Part shown: one piece after another, positions 1 to 9,152 of the stretch
Layout of the letters: each line of letters starts with the position of its first letter
Numbering within the stretch: the first letter of the stretch is position 1
From: Dryocola sp036489025
GTDB lineage: Bacteria; Pseudomonadota; Gammaproteobacteria; Enterobacterales; Enterobacteriaceae
NCBI GenBank assembly: GCA_036489025.1
Contig: DASXGN010000038.1
Coordinates: forward strand, 248,001 to 312,000
Direction: 5' to 3'
DNA length: 64,000 bases
Position numbers and translations under genes: made by a program
Notes under the pieces: model-generated
Databases searched by the model: none
What the model was told of the DNA's origin: nothing
What the model saw: the letters and a program-made list of their open reading frames with translations, nothing else

Positions 1-692
1 GCGATAGAGACGTTATAAGTGCCGCCGTCCTGTACGCTGACTTCTACGCCGACAATCTGGTTTAGCTGGCTCACCAGCTGATCGCGCTGGTCCAGCAGAT
101 CGTTAGGGCTGGCACCTGCGCCAACGCCTTTCAGGCGAGAAATCTGATCGTTTAGGTTGGCAATCTGCGAAGCATAGTTATTGATCTGATCCACGCTGCT
201 TTGAACGGCAAGATTGACCTGCTTATCCTGGTCGCGCAGATACTGATCGGTCACTTTAAACTGGTTAACCAGGCCATCGGCCTTGCCCAGCAGCGCCTGA
301 CGGGCCGCCGGGTCTTCAGAGTTGCTCACCAACGTTTGCAGCCCGGTGAAGAAACCTTGCAGGGTGGTCGCCAGCGTGTTGGTGGTGCCGGAAAGCATGT
401 CGTCAATTTTCGACATCTGCTGATACTGCGTATTCAGCCCGCTGCTCTGAGTCTGCGCGGCGCGCAGCTGGTTGGTGATGAAAGAATCATATTCGCGCTG
501 AACACCGCTGACGTAAACGCCGTTACCTACCCAGCCACCGGCCCCCAGGGTGCTGTTAGACTGCGACAGCAGGGTTGTCTGGCGGGTATAGCCCGCGACG
601 TTGTAATTCGAAATGTTATTACTGACGGTGTTCAGTGCCGACTGGGCAGCACTCAGGCCGCTCATGGCACTGTTAATCAGGCTACTGGACAT
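1..692 (-). CDS. flgK: FlgK, flagellar hook-filament junction protein (N-terminal part)
   Basis: First of the two hook-filament junction proteins (HAP1), exported through the flagellar type III apparatus and assembled between hook and filament. The frame opens at 692 with MSSSLINSAMSGLSAAQSAL, the typical N-terminal D0 helix of FlgK, and stays open to the window edge, so about 230 of the usual ~550 residues are present. The NTVSNNISNYNVAGYTRQ stretch is the conserved flagellar rod/hook signature. It follows flgJ by 110 bp in the same direction. The recognition is secure; the C-terminus lies outside the window. Confidence 0.96.
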   Translation of the reverse strand, partial: MSSSLINSAMSGLSAAQSALNTVSNNISNYNVAGYTRQTTLLSQSNSTLGAGGWVGNGVYVSGVQREYDSFITNQLRAAQTQSSGLNTQYQQMSKIDDMLSGTTNTLATTLQGFFTGLQTLVSNSEDPAARQALLGKADGLVNQFKVTDQYLRDQDKQVNLAVQSSVDQINNYASQIANLNDQISRLKGVGAGASPNDLLDQRDQLVSQLNQIVGVEVSVQDGGTYNVSI

Positions 693-802
693 GGAGGTTC
701 CTTATGCACGTATTGTCACGGTCCTGTCGAGTAGTATCGGCAGGCTGGAGCAGGACTTGAGACTTGCCAACAAATAATTCGGCCGCGAATCAAGCCGGGA
801 AA

Positions 803-1744
803 TCAGAACAGGCTGGACAGATCGTTGTTATAGGCTTTGGCGACTTTATCGCTCATGCCTTTCAGCTGCTGAATCATCCCCGTCAGCTTGCGGGCGTAGT
901 TCGGGTCGGTAGCATAGCCGGCATTTTGCAGCGCCTGTGCACCCTGCTCCGGCGAGCTGGCATTCGTGACGGCGGCATAGCGCGGGTTACGCGACAGGAC
1001 CGCCACATAGTCTGAAAGCGCCTCGAGATAAGAGCTGTAGACGCGGAACTTAGCTTTAACTTTTTTCGACTCGCCGTTTTCAAATTCGGTGGTAGTTATT
1101 TCGGTCACCGGCCCCTTCCAGCTGGACGTCGCCTTCACGCCAAACAGGTTAAAGCTCGGCTCGCCTTTGGACGTCAGAATTTGCCGCTGGCCCCAGCCGG
1201 ACTCCAGCGCGGCCTGCGCCAGAATCAGGTGGTGAGGAATACCGCTTTGCTCGCTCGCCAGCCGCGCCGGAAGCGAAAGCTGCGCGAGGAAATCTTTGCT
1301 GTCGCCGCTGAGCGGCTCCTCGTTGGACGGCGCTTTGGGAATCGACTGGCGAACCATCTGCGTCAGCGTCTGGTTCTGGAAGCTGGTCACCGTCTGCAAA
1401 TCAAACTTCATCGGCACCTTGCCCGCCGCTTCCGACGGGTCGGCGTTTTCACCCATTTGTTTGACCATCATATCCGCCAGCCCCAGCCCTTTGGCGCTGA
1501 GCTGCTGGGCAATCTGCTGGTCATACATGCTGGTGTACATGCGCGTTGATTCGCTGCTGAATATGCCGTCCTTCGGCAGCGCCTCGCGCATGCTTTTCAA
1601 CATCATCTGCACGAACATCCCTTCCACCTGGCGGGCAACGGTCTTCATGTTGCTCTTCGGGTCCTGCCCGGCTTTCGCCTTCAGGTCATTGAGGGACTTG
1701 GCGTCCCACGCGGCACCGGCCAGGGACTGGGTATCGTTGAGCAT
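803..1744 (-). CDS. flgJ: FlgJ, rod cap and peptidoglycan hydrolase
   Basis: Dual-function periplasmic flagellar protein of 313 residues, the usual length. The N-terminal half (about 1-150) is the rod-capping domain, with MFVQMMLKSMREALPKDG and the MYDQQIAQQL segment. The C-terminal half (about 155-313) is an N-acetylglucosaminidase-type domain that opens peptidoglycan for the rod, with AQAALESGWG and NLFGVKA motifs. The start ATG overlaps the flgI stop codon (TGATG-type overlap at 1744), which indicates translational coupling within the flgBCDEFGHIJ operon. Confidence 0.97.
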   Translation of the reverse strand: MLNDTQSLAGAAWDAKSLNDLKAKAGQDPKSNMKTVARQVEGMFVQMMLKSMREALPKDGIFSSESTRMYTSMYDQQIAQQLSAKGLGLADMMVKQMGENADPSEAAGKVPMKFDLQTVTSFQNQTLTQMVRQSIPKAPSNEEPLSGDSKDFLAQLSLPARLASEQSGIPHHLILAQAALESGWGQRQILTSKGEPSFNLFGVKATSSWKGPVTEITTTEFENGESKKVKAKFRVYSSYLEALSDYVAVLSRNPRYAAVTNASSPEQGAQALQNAGYATDPNYARKLTGMIQQLKGMSDKVAKAYNNDLSSLF

Positions 1745-2838
1745 CAGATGATTTCCACTTTCGCACGCAGGCAGCCCGCGCTTTGCATTGATTGCAGGAT
1801 AGACATCAGCTCCAGTGGGGTAGCCCCCAGCGTATTGAGCGCGCGCACCACATTATTAAGATTGGCGCTGGAATTCACGCGCTGAAGCGCGCCGCCGCTC
1901 TGCCGCAGGTCGATCTGCGTTTGCGGCGTGACCACGGTCTGGCCGCCGCCAAACGGCGTATCCGGCTGGCTCACCTGGGCCGAACGGTTGACCGTTACCG
2001 ACAGGTTGCCCTGTGCGATAGCACAGCTGTCCAGCGTCACTTCGCGGTTCATCACCACCGAGCCGGTGCGGGAGTTAATAATCACCTTCGCATCCTGCAC
2101 CGCAATGTTGACTTCGAGGTTCTGAATATCGGCCAGCAGGCGAACCTGCGAGCTGTTGCCGCTCGGCACGCGAATCTGAACGGTACGGGCGTCCAGCGCA
2201 GAGGCGCTGCCGTAGCCGCGTGAACGGTTGATGGTGTCGGTAATCTGCTGGGCCAGGGTGAAATCATCATCGTTAAGCTGCAAATTAATGATGTTGCCCT
2301 GCCCAAAGGTGCCCGGAAGCTCACGCTCGATAACCGCGCCGTTAGTGATGCGTCCGCCGTTGAGCTGATTGACCTGCACGCTGCTCCCGCCTGCGGAAGC
2401 GCCCGCCCCGCCGACCAGGATGTTGCCCTGTGCCAGCGCGTAAACCTGATTATCCACCCCTTTCATCGGGGTCATCAGCAGCGTACCGCCGCGCAGGCTT
2501 TTGGCGTTCCCCATAGAAGAAACAACAACGTCGATATTTTGTCCGGAACGCGCAAACGCCGGGTACTTCGCCGTGACCATCACCGCCGCTACGTTTTTGA
2601 GCTGCATGTTGGTGCCCGCAGGCACCGTGATACCCATCTGGGAGAGCATGTTGTTCAGGCTTTGCGTGGTGAAAGGCGTCTGGGTGGTCTGGTCACCCGT
2701 GCCGTCCAGCCCGACCACCAGGCCGTAGCCAATCAGCGAGTTTTCACGCACGCCCTGAACGCTGGTCAGGTCGCGAATACGCTCGGCCTGGGCAAGCGTG
2801 GCCACCAGCATCAGCGCGGTGAGTAAATATTTGACCAT
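1744..2838 (-). CDS. flgI: FlgI, flagellar P-ring protein
   Basis: Periplasmic protein of 364 residues that forms the P-ring around the rod in the peptidoglycan layer. It begins with a Sec signal peptide (MVKYLLTALMLVATLAQA, cleavage after AQA) followed by the mature start ERIRDLTSVQGVRENSLIGY, nearly identical to E. coli FlgI. The SQPDTPFGGGQTVVTPQT block and the C-terminal cysteine-containing end (SAGCLRAKVEII) are conserved. Length and both termini match the family, so the start is secure. It overlaps flgJ by one base. Confidence 0.98.
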   Translation of the reverse strand: MVKYLLTALMLVATLAQAERIRDLTSVQGVRENSLIGYGLVVGLDGTGDQTTQTPFTTQSLNNMLSQMGITVPAGTNMQLKNVAAVMVTAKYPAFARSGQNIDVVVSSMGNAKSLRGGTLLMTPMKGVDNQVYALAQGNILVGGAGASAGGSSVQVNQLNGGRITNGAVIERELPGTFGQGNIINLQLNDDDFTLAQQITDTINRSRGYGSASALDARTVQIRVPSGNSSQVRLLADIQNLEVNIAVQDAKVIINSRTGSVVMNREVTLDSCAIAQGNLSVTVNRSAQVSQPDTPFGGGQTVVTPQTQIDLRQSGGALQRVNSSANLNNVVRALNTLGATPLELMSILQSMQSAGCLRAKVEII

Positions 2839-2850
2839 GATATCTCCCGC

Positions 2851-3546
2851 TTACATCGGCGATAAATTAAGGAAGAAGCGCTGCAGCCAACCCATGTTCT
2901 GCGCCTCATTGATATAGCCGTTACCGACATACTCGATCCGCGCATCCGCCACCTGGGTAGACGCCACGGTGTTGCTGCCGCTGATCGTGCGAGGGTTAAC
3001 CACGCCCGAGAAGCGGATAAATTCTGTGCCCTGGTTGATGGCAATTTGTTTTTCGCCCACCACGTGCAGGTTGCCGTTAGCCAGTACCTGATCGACCGTG
3101 ACGGTCAGCGTGCCGCTGAAGGTATTGCTGGCGTTGGCGCCGCCTTTACCGTTAAAGCTGTTGCCGCCGGAACCGTCAACCGCCGCTCGATTGTTGCCAA
3201 ACAGGCCTTCGAGATAGCGCGGCGTCACGTCGAGGCCAAAATTAGTTTTGCCATCGCGGCTGGCATTCGCCGACGAGCTTTTGCTCGCGCTGACATTTTC
3301 CTGAAGCTGGATGGTCAACGTATCCCCGACGTTGCGCGGGCGACGGTCCTCAAACAGCGGCTGATAACCGTAGTTCACCGGCTGCGCCGTCTGGAAAATA
3401 GAACCGTTCACGATAGGCGCAGGGCCCGGAACAGGCTGGGCCGTCGTTGCCCCTTCAACCAGTGGTTTAGTGGGGATCAGTGCGCAGCCGCTTGTCGCCA
3501 GCACCAGGCACAGCACGACAGGGCGAAGAACCATAGGTTTTTGCAT
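2851..3546 (-). CDS. flgH: FlgH, flagellar L-ring lipoprotein
   Basis: Outer-membrane lipoprotein that forms the L-ring around the rod. I chose the start at MQKPMVLRPVV because it matches the family N-terminus and has a GAAG element 8 nt upstream; an ATG three codons earlier (3555) is also possible. The signal peptide ends in a lipobox (ATSGC), with cysteine about 20 residues in. The mature part has FEDRRPRNVGDTLTI and the invariant C-terminus QRFFLNLSPM. Twelve bases separate its stop from the flgI start. Confidence 0.96.
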   Translation of the reverse strand: MQKPMVLRPVVLCLVLATSGCALIPTKPLVEGATTAQPVPGPAPIVNGSIFQTAQPVNYGYQPLFEDRRPRNVGDTLTIQLQENVSASKSSSANASRDGKTNFGLDVTPRYLEGLFGNNRAAVDGSGGNSFNGKGGANASNTFSGTLTVTVDQVLANGNLHVVGEKQIAINQGTEFIRFSGVVNPRTISGSNTVASTQVADARIEYVGNGYINEAQNMGWLQRFFLNLSPM

Positions 3547-3601
3547 TGCTTTCATCTTCAGGTCTCGACGGCCGGGGCGCGCAAACGCCCCGGTTAACAT
3601 C

Positions 3602-4384
3602 TTAGAGTTGCGTCAGTTTTTGCAGCATCTGGTCCGTGGTGGAGACCGCTTTACTGTTAATTTCGTAGGCGCGCTGAACCTGGATCATATTCACCAGTTC
3701 TTCCGCCACGTTCACGTTGGAGGTTTCGACGTAGCCCTGATACAGCAGGCCCGCGCCGTTCAGCCCCGGCGTACTTTCGTTCGGCGTACCGGAGGACTGC
3801 GTTTCTGCATACAGGTTCTCGCCGAGGCTTTCCAGGCCGGTATCGTTCTGGAAGGTGGTCAGGTTGAGCTGGCCGACCTGCACCGGCTGCGCCTGGCCCT
3901 GCTGGGTCACGGAGACAATCCCGTCACGACCAACGGTAATGGTCAGTGCGTTAGCCGGGATGGTGATGGCTGGCTGCACGGCAAAACCGCTGGAGGTGAC
4001 GAGCTGGCCGTTCTGGTCAACCTGGAATGAGCCGTCGCGCGTGTATGCGCTTGAGCCGTCCGGCAGCTGAACCTGGAAGAAACCCTGGCCCTTGATCGCC
4101 ACGTCTTTACTGTTGTTGGTCTGCGACAGGTTGCCCTGGCTGTGCAGACGCTCGGTCGCCACCGGGCGTACGCCGGTACCGATTTGCAGACCGGACGGCA
4201 GCGTAGTTTGCTCAGAAGACTGGGCCCCCGGCTGACGAATGGTCTGATAAAGCAGATCTTCAAAAACCGCGCGCTGACGCTTAAAACCGTTGGTGGAGAC
4301 GTTTGCCAGGTTGTTGGCAATCACATCCATGTTGGTTTGCTGCGCATCAAGACCCGTTTTGGCGATCCATAACGAACTGATCAT
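3602..4384 (-). CDS. flgG: FlgG, distal rod protein
   Basis: Distal rod subunit of 260 residues, the standard size. N-terminal signature MISSLWIAKTGLDAQQTNMD followed by NNLANVSTNGFKRQRAVFED; C-terminal EELVNMIQVQRAYEINSKAV. These N- and C-terminal helices pack together in the rod and hook core. Secretion is through the type III export gate with no cleaved signal. The gene lies between flgF and flgH in the same operon. Confidence 0.98.
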   Translation of the reverse strand: MISSLWIAKTGLDAQQTNMDVIANNLANVSTNGFKRQRAVFEDLLYQTIRQPGAQSSEQTTLPSGLQIGTGVRPVATERLHSQGNLSQTNNSKDVAIKGQGFFQVQLPDGSSAYTRDGSFQVDQNGQLVTSSGFAVQPAITIPANALTITVGRDGIVSVTQQGQAQPVQVGQLNLTTFQNDTGLESLGENLYAETQSSGTPNESTPGLNGAGLLYQGYVETSNVNVAEELVNMIQVQRAYEINSKAVSTTDQMLQKLTQL

Positions 4385-4415
4385 ATTGAATTCCTGTGAT
4401 TTAAAGGACGGCCGC

Positions 4416-5171
4416 TTAGCTCATCGACAGCAGCTGGTTGGCGCGCTGCTCGTTCTCATCGACGCCGGAAATAATCTTCATCTGCATCTCAAAGCGGCGG
4501 GCGTTGGCAATCATGTCGGCCATCGCTTCTACGGGTTTGACGTTGCTGCCTTCCAGCACGCCGGACATCACCCTGATGCTCGGATCGGTCTGCAACGTTG
4601 CGCCCCGGGCCGCAAGCGCCGTGGGGTTCAGACGGAACAGGCCGTCATCGCCGCGCACCACTTCCGGGCCGGTCGCTTTCACCAGCTTCAGGCGGCCAAT
4701 CGGGGCCACGGTGTTTGGCGCATCTCCCGGATTTAACGCCGAGATGGTCCCGTCGGCAGCAACGGTTATCTCCGCGCTGTCAGGGATGGCAATCGGGCCG
4801 CCGTCGCCCATCACCGGCTGTCCGTTAACGGTCAACAGCCCGGCAGAGTTAATCTGCAAATTACCGTTGCGCGTGTAGGCCTCGCTGCCGTCGGCGCTTT
4901 GTACCGCCAGCCAGCCGTCCTGCTGTAAAGCAACGTCCAGCGGGCGCTGGGTGTAGTCCAGCTGCCCCTGGCTCATATCCGCCCCGGGCGTCGAGGCGGT
5001 CACGAGCGTACGGGTCGGCAGCGAAAGCCCTTCGACCGGCACCGCACGCAGCGCATTCAGCTGCGCACGGAAACCCGGCGTTGAGGCGTTGGCCAGGTTG
5101 CTGGCCGTCACCGCCTGCTGGTTCAGCGTCTGGCTGGCTGCGCCCATGGCGGTATAAATTGCGTGATCCAT
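4416..5171 (-). CDS. flgF: FlgF, proximal rod protein
   Basis: Proximal rod subunit, 251 residues. It opens with MDHAIYTAMGAASQTLNQQA and NLANASTPGFRAQLNALRAV and ends with the conserved MIANARRFEMQMKIISGVDE helix. It is a paralogue of FlgG in domain layout (D0 helices flanking a beta domain). The 20-bp gap to flgE and the shared direction place it in the flg operon. Confidence 0.97.
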   Translation of the reverse strand: MDHAIYTAMGAASQTLNQQAVTASNLANASTPGFRAQLNALRAVPVEGLSLPTRTLVTASTPGADMSQGQLDYTQRPLDVALQQDGWLAVQSADGSEAYTRNGNLQINSAGLLTVNGQPVMGDGGPIAIPDSAEITVAADGTISALNPGDAPNTVAPIGRLKLVKATGPEVVRGDDGLFRLNPTALAARGATLQTDPSIRVMSGVLEGSNVKPVEAMADMIANARRFEMQMKIISGVDENEQRANQLLSMS

Positions 5172-5191
5172 TAAGCCATCCCGTCAGGCGC

Positions 5192-6400
5192 TTAGCGCAG
5201 GTTAACCAGGGTGTTGAGGATCTGATCCTGGGTTTTAATGGTCTGCGCGTTCGACTGGTAGTTACGCTGCGCGACGATCATATCCACCAGTTCTTTACTC
5301 AGATCGACGTTGGAGGACTCCAGCGCACCGTTAGTCAGCGAGCCGAAGTTGCCGGTTCCCGCAGTACCCAGCAGCGCGACGCCTGAGGCGTTGGTTGCCG
5401 CCCAGACGTTATCGCCCTGCGAAGCCAGACCTTCCGGGTTAGCGAAGTTGGACAGCACGATCTGGCCCAAAACCTGGGTCTGCTCGTTGGAGTAGTTGCC
5501 GACCAAAGTACCGTCATCGTTGATCTGGTAGCTCACCAGGTCGCCCGGCTTATAGCCGTTCTGATTGGTCGCCACGATGTTGTTCGAACCGGTGTTCTGC
5601 TGCATGGAGTTTTTAAAGTCCAGCGTGAACGCCACCTGCGGCACACCCGGAATGTTGCCAGGGGTGATGGTGGCCTTGTCGCCTGAAAGCAAATTGCCGT
5701 TAGCGTCAAACACCATCGACGTTTGCTTAACCGCCGCGTCGCCCGCCACGCTGCTGTCCTGGGTGTAAACATCCCAGGTGTTCGCCGTGGTCGACTTCAC
5801 GAAATAGACGTTCATGTCGTGGGCGTTGCCCTGGCTGTCATAAACGGTGACGGTGCCTTTTTTGTTGTAGGTATCTGAATTCGTGGCATCAAACGGCGAA
5901 GTTGCCGGCGTTTTATCCGTCGAGTTCAGGTTGATCTGCATGGCCGCGGTGGTGGTCGTTTTGGCTGGCATCAGCGTGTTGGGCACGGACAGGCCAACCG
6001 GGTTCGCCCCTTCCTGAACCGTTGGCGGCGTGCCGGTGGCCGGATAGCCGGTCAGCTGCATGCCCTGCATGTTCACCAGGTTGCGGTTCTCATCGAGCTT
6101 GAACTGGCCGTTGCGGCTGTAGTACACCGAACCGTTGTTATCCACCAGACGGAAGAAGCCGTTCTGGCTGATAGCCACGTCCAGGCCGCGTCCGGTGTTG
6201 GTGGTGGTGCCATCGTTAAAGTCCTGGGTAATCCCGGCAACTTTTACGCCCAGGCCCACTTTGGAACCGGCAAACATATCCGCGAAGGACGCGGAACCGG
6301 CTTTAAAACCGTAGGTGGCGGAGTTGGCAATGTTGTTACCAATTACGTCCAGGTTGGTGGCCGCAGCATTCAGGCCGCTGACCGCTTGAGAAAAGGCCAT
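5192..6400 (-). CDS. flgE: FlgE, flagellar hook protein
   Basis: Structural subunit of the flexible hook, 402 residues, typical of enterobacterial FlgE. N-terminus MAFSQAVSGLNAAATNLDVI then NNIANSATYGFKAGSASFAD; C-terminus SKELVDMIVAQRNYQSNAQT. The middle holds the surface D1/D2 domains, which vary between genera. Assembly needs the FlgD cap encoded immediately upstream. Confidence 0.98.
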   Translation of the reverse strand: MAFSQAVSGLNAAATNLDVIGNNIANSATYGFKAGSASFADMFAGSKVGLGVKVAGITQDFNDGTTTNTGRGLDVAISQNGFFRLVDNNGSVYYSRNGQFKLDENRNLVNMQGMQLTGYPATGTPPTVQEGANPVGLSVPNTLMPAKTTTTAAMQINLNSTDKTPATSPFDATNSDTYNKKGTVTVYDSQGNAHDMNVYFVKSTTANTWDVYTQDSSVAGDAAVKQTSMVFDANGNLLSGDKATITPGNIPGVPQVAFTLDFKNSMQQNTGSNNIVATNQNGYKPGDLVSYQINDDGTLVGNYSNEQTQVLGQIVLSNFANPEGLASQGDNVWAATNASGVALLGTAGTGNFGSLTNGALESSNVDLSKELVDMIVAQRNYQSNAQTIKTQDQILNTLVNLR

Positions 6401-6426
6401 GTCTTACTCCTGCAAAGGTTAAAGGC

Positions 6427-7113
6427 TTAAATAATCTGCCTGATTTGATCGAGGGTGGAGGTGCCATAGGTACCCAGGTCCAGCTTGGTCGTGCCATTGC
6501 TGAGCGTCACCCCGTTGACCATGGCGAAATTAAGCGGTTGAGCAACCAGCTGCGTGCCGCCATTGCTGGCGTTGATGGCCACGTTGTATGCGCCGTCCGG
6601 CGCGGTGGTGCCATCGGTCATGCTGCCATCCCAGGTAAAGGTGTGTACGCCTGCGGACAGCCCGCCAATATCAATCGTACGCACAACTTTGCCGCTGGCG
6701 TCGGTGATAGTGGCGGTCACTTTGTCGGCGGCCTGCTGAAGCTCAACGCCAAACGGCGTGGTGGCTTCGCTACCGGCAAGAATTTTTGAACCTGGGATCA
6801 TCACGCCGTGACCAATGAGCGCGCTGGCCTGCAGCTGCTGGTTGTTGGTCAGTTGGCCTGAAACCGAACCCAGCGTGGTATTGAGTTTTTCGATGCCGCT
6901 CACCGTACTGATCTGCGCCAGCTGCGTGGTCAGTTCGTTGTTCTGCATCGGGTTGGTCGGGTCCTGGTTTTTTAACTGCGCCACCAGCAGGGTTAAGAAA
7001 CTCCCCTGCAGGTCCGAGGCGCTGCTTCCGGTCAGGCTACCGGTGCCTGATGTGTTGCTGGTGCCGCTGGCACCATTGATCGTGGTGTCATTCACATTAA
7101 CGGCGATAGACAT
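6427..7113 (-). CDS. flgD: FlgD, hook cap scaffold protein
   Basis: Scaffold that caps the growing hook and is discarded later; 228 residues. The N-terminus (about 35-90) carries the conserved FLTLLVAQLKNQDPTNPMQN motif and the remainder forms the Tudor/fibronectin-like cap domains, including FTWDGSMTDGTTAPDGAYNV. The serine/glycine/threonine-rich N-terminal 30 residues are low complexity. It lies between flgC and flgE. Confidence 0.97.
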   Translation of the reverse strand: MSIAVNVNDTTINGASGTSNTSGTGSLTGSSASDLQGSFLTLLVAQLKNQDPTNPMQNNELTTQLAQISTVSGIEKLNTTLGSVSGQLTNNQQLQASALIGHGVMIPGSKILAGSEATTPFGVELQQAADKVTATITDASGKVVRTIDIGGLSAGVHTFTWDGSMTDGTTAPDGAYNVAINASNGGTQLVAQPLNFAMVNGVTLSNGTTKLDLGTYGTSTLDQIRQII

Positions 7114-7123
7114 ACGTCACTCC

Positions 7124-7528
7124 TTATTGACCGAGGGTCAGGGTTTTCAACATCATGCTTTTCACGGTGTTGAGCACTTCTACGTTGGCCTGGTAGCTGC
7201 GCGAGGCGGACATGCTGTTCACCATCTCACCCACCACGTCCACGTTTGGCATCCGGACGTAACCTTTGGCGTCCGCCAGCGGGTTACCCGGTTGAAAGAC
7301 CAATTTGTCAGGATCCTGGCTTTCCACCACGTCGCTAACCTTTACGCCGCCGGTTTGTGCTCCGGGAGCCGCGTCGACCTGGAAAACCACCTGCTTAGCA
7401 CGATAGGGCTGTCCATCCGGCCCGGTGGCGCTATCGGCGTTGGCGAGGTTGCTCGCCGCCACGTTCAGACGTTTGGACTGGGCGGCCATCGCCGAACCGG
7501 CAATATCAAAAATATTCAGTAAAGCCAT
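7124..7528 (-). CDS. flgC: FlgC, proximal rod protein
   Basis: Proximal rod subunit of 134 residues. Starts MALLNIFDIAGSAMAAQSKR with the ASNLANADS rod signature and ends with SRSYQANVEVLNTVKSMMLK. It is only three bases downstream of flgB, consistent with tight co-translation. Confidence 0.98.
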   Translation of the reverse strand: MALLNIFDIAGSAMAAQSKRLNVAASNLANADSATGPDGQPYRAKQVVFQVDAAPGAQTGGVKVSDVVESQDPDKLVFQPGNPLADAKGYVRMPNVDVVGEMVNSMSASRSYQANVEVLNTVKSMMLKTLTLGQ

Positions 7529-7531
7529 GGA

Positions 7532-7948
7532 TTAATTACCCTGTGACAGCACGGACATCATGCCTTTGATCTGCCCGCCCAGAACCTGCAGGTCGGACTG
7601 ATATTTCAAGCTGTTATCCGCAAAATTAGTACGCTCACGGTCCATATCGACGGTGTTGCCATCCATCGACGGCTGGTCAGGAACCCGGTAAAGGAGGTCA
7701 AGTTGCGGAACGGTTTGGGTTTGCGCCGGAATATGACGCGCAGACGTCAGGGCCAGTGAAACGCCGCTGCCTTCCGCGCGTCCGCGATCCATTACTTTCT
7801 TCATTTCGCTGGCGAAATCGATATCGCGCGCCTGAAAACCCGGCGTGTCGGCATTGGCGATATTCGCTGCCAGAATCTCCTGACGCTGGGCCCGCAAATT
7901 CAGCGCTTCCTGCTGAAATCGCAGCGCGGCATCCAGTTTGTCGAGCAT
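7532..7948 (-). CDS. flgB: FlgB, proximal rod protein
   Basis: First gene of the flgBCDEFGHIJ operon; 138 residues. The N-terminus MLDKLDAALRFQQEALNLRA and IANADTPGFQARDIDFASEM are essentially those of E. coli FlgB. It is divergent from flgA across a 152-bp intergenic region, where the class II (FlhDC-dependent) promoters of both units are expected from known enterobacterial organisation. I did not identify the FlhDC boxes themselves. Confidence 0.98.
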   Translation of the reverse strand: MLDKLDAALRFQQEALNLRAQRQEILAANIANADTPGFQARDIDFASEMKKVMDRGRAEGSGVSLALTSARHIPAQTQTVPQLDLLYRVPDQPSMDGNTVDMDRERTNFADNSLKYQSDLQVLGGQIKGMMSVLSQGN

Positions 7949-8100
7949 GTCCCCTCCGCATAATTAGGATTTGTCTGACAGCTTACGGCCCCTGGCAGGT
8001 GCCTTATCGACGGAATAAACACAAAATGCATCGCTATTTATCGCCTTGATCAATTCCGCCTGCGGTTAAAATCACTGCAACCTGAACAAGGAGAAGCAGC

Positions 8101-8760
8101 ATGAAGAGTCTGAAACTGTGGGGTGGAATTGTCGCTCTGCTGGCCTCGGGGTGGGCGAACGCGGGCCAGCTTGACGAGCCGCTGACCCAGTTTTTCCAGC
8201 AGCGCCTGGCCGGTATCAGCGATGACGTATCCGTCACGGTGAAGACTCCGGATGCGCAGCTGCCCGCCTGCCCGCAGCCGAACTTTGTGATGCCGAATAA
8301 CGGACGCCTGTGGGGCAACGTCAGCGTGCAGGTCCTCTGCGGCGCTGAAAAACGTTTTATTCAGGTCGTTGTCGCCGCCACCGGCAATTATGTGGTTGCC
8401 GCGCAGGCTTTACCCCGCGGCACCCTGCTCGACCAGAGCAGCGTACAAATTAAACGAGGCAGATTGGATCTGCTGCCGCCGCGCGCGATTACTGACCTTC
8501 AGCAGGCAACCAATGCGGTTACGCTGCGGGATATTGCACCAGGGCAGCCGATTATGCTGTCGATGGTGCGCCAGTCATGGCGAGTGAAAGCCGGACAGCG
8601 GGTGCAGGTTGTCGCCGCGGGCGAGGGATTTAGCGTCAACGGTGAAGGTCAGGTATTGAATAATGCAGCCGTAGCGCAGAACGCGCGGGTGCGTATGGCA
8701 TCAGGTCAGATTGTGAGCGGCACGGTGGATGCTGATGGGAATATTCTGATTAATCTATAA
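8101..8760 (+). CDS. flgA: FlgA, P-ring assembly chaperone
   Basis: Periplasmic chaperone that helps polymerise FlgI into the P-ring; 219 residues. It has a Sec signal peptide (MKSLKLWGGIVALLASGWANA) and a SAF domain in the C-terminal half (from about 95), with AQALPRGTLLDQSSVQIKR and RDIAPGQPIMLSMVR. An AAGGAG ribosome site precedes the ATG. Divergent to flgB and followed by flgM. Confidence 0.96.
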   Translation: MKSLKLWGGIVALLASGWANAGQLDEPLTQFFQQRLAGISDDVSVTVKTPDAQLPACPQPNFVMPNNGRLWGNVSVQVLCGAEKRFIQVVVAATGNYVVAAQALPRGTLLDQSSVQIKRGRLDLLPPRAITDLQQATNAVTLRDIAPGQPIMLSMVRQSWRVKAGQRVQVVAAGEGFSVNGEGQVLNNAAVAQNARVRMASGQIVSGTVDADGNILINL

Positions 8761-8766
8761 TCTTTT

Positions 8767-8793
8767 TAAAGATTCGGCGGCGGCTGCCGATAA
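8767..8793 (+). promoter_or_regulatory. Sigma-28 (FliA) promoter of flgMN
   Basis: TAAA, a 15-nt spacer and GCCGATAA form a textbook FliA promoter. It lies 62 bp upstream of the flgM ATG, and this class III promoter is known upstream of flgM in enterobacteria. Confidence 0.9.
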
Positions 8794-8854
8794 ATATTTC
8801 ACTAATGATTTTGACAGGCTACCCGCCGTGAGCCCCCTCGATGAGGATATTACA

Positions 8855-9148
8855 ATGAGCATTGATCGCACGTCGCCCCTAAAACCGGTCAGTACCGTTC
8901 AGCCGCGCGAAACTACCGATACCCAGGCGCAAAAAAATCGTCTGGAGAAAAGTGCCACGGCAAAAAGCACCAGCGTGACGTTAAGCGACGCGCAGTCCAA
9001 GCTGATGCAGCCCGGCACCAGCGACATCAATATGGAACGCGTGGAAGCGCTAAAAACGGCGATCCGTAACGGTGAGTTAAAAATGGACACCGGTAAAATC
9101 GCCGATGCGCTGATCCAGGAAGCCCAAAGCTACTTACAGAGTAACTAA
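8855..9148 (+). CDS. flgM: FlgM, anti-sigma-28 factor
   Basis: Anti-sigma factor that holds FliA inactive until the hook is complete and FlgM is exported; 97 residues. I chose MSIDRTSPLKPVSTVQPRET at 8855 rather than the in-frame GTG at 8828 because it matches the family N-terminus. The C-terminal FliA-binding helices (ERVEALKTAIRNGELKMDTG, KIADALIQEAQ) are intact. It sits under the sigma-28 promoter just upstream, giving the known feedback loop. Confidence 0.97.
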   Translation: MSIDRTSPLKPVSTVQPRETTDTQAQKNRLEKSATAKSTSVTLSDAQSKLMQPGTSDINMERVEALKTAIRNGELKMDTGKIADALIQEAQSYLQSN

Positions 9149-9152
9149 TTGC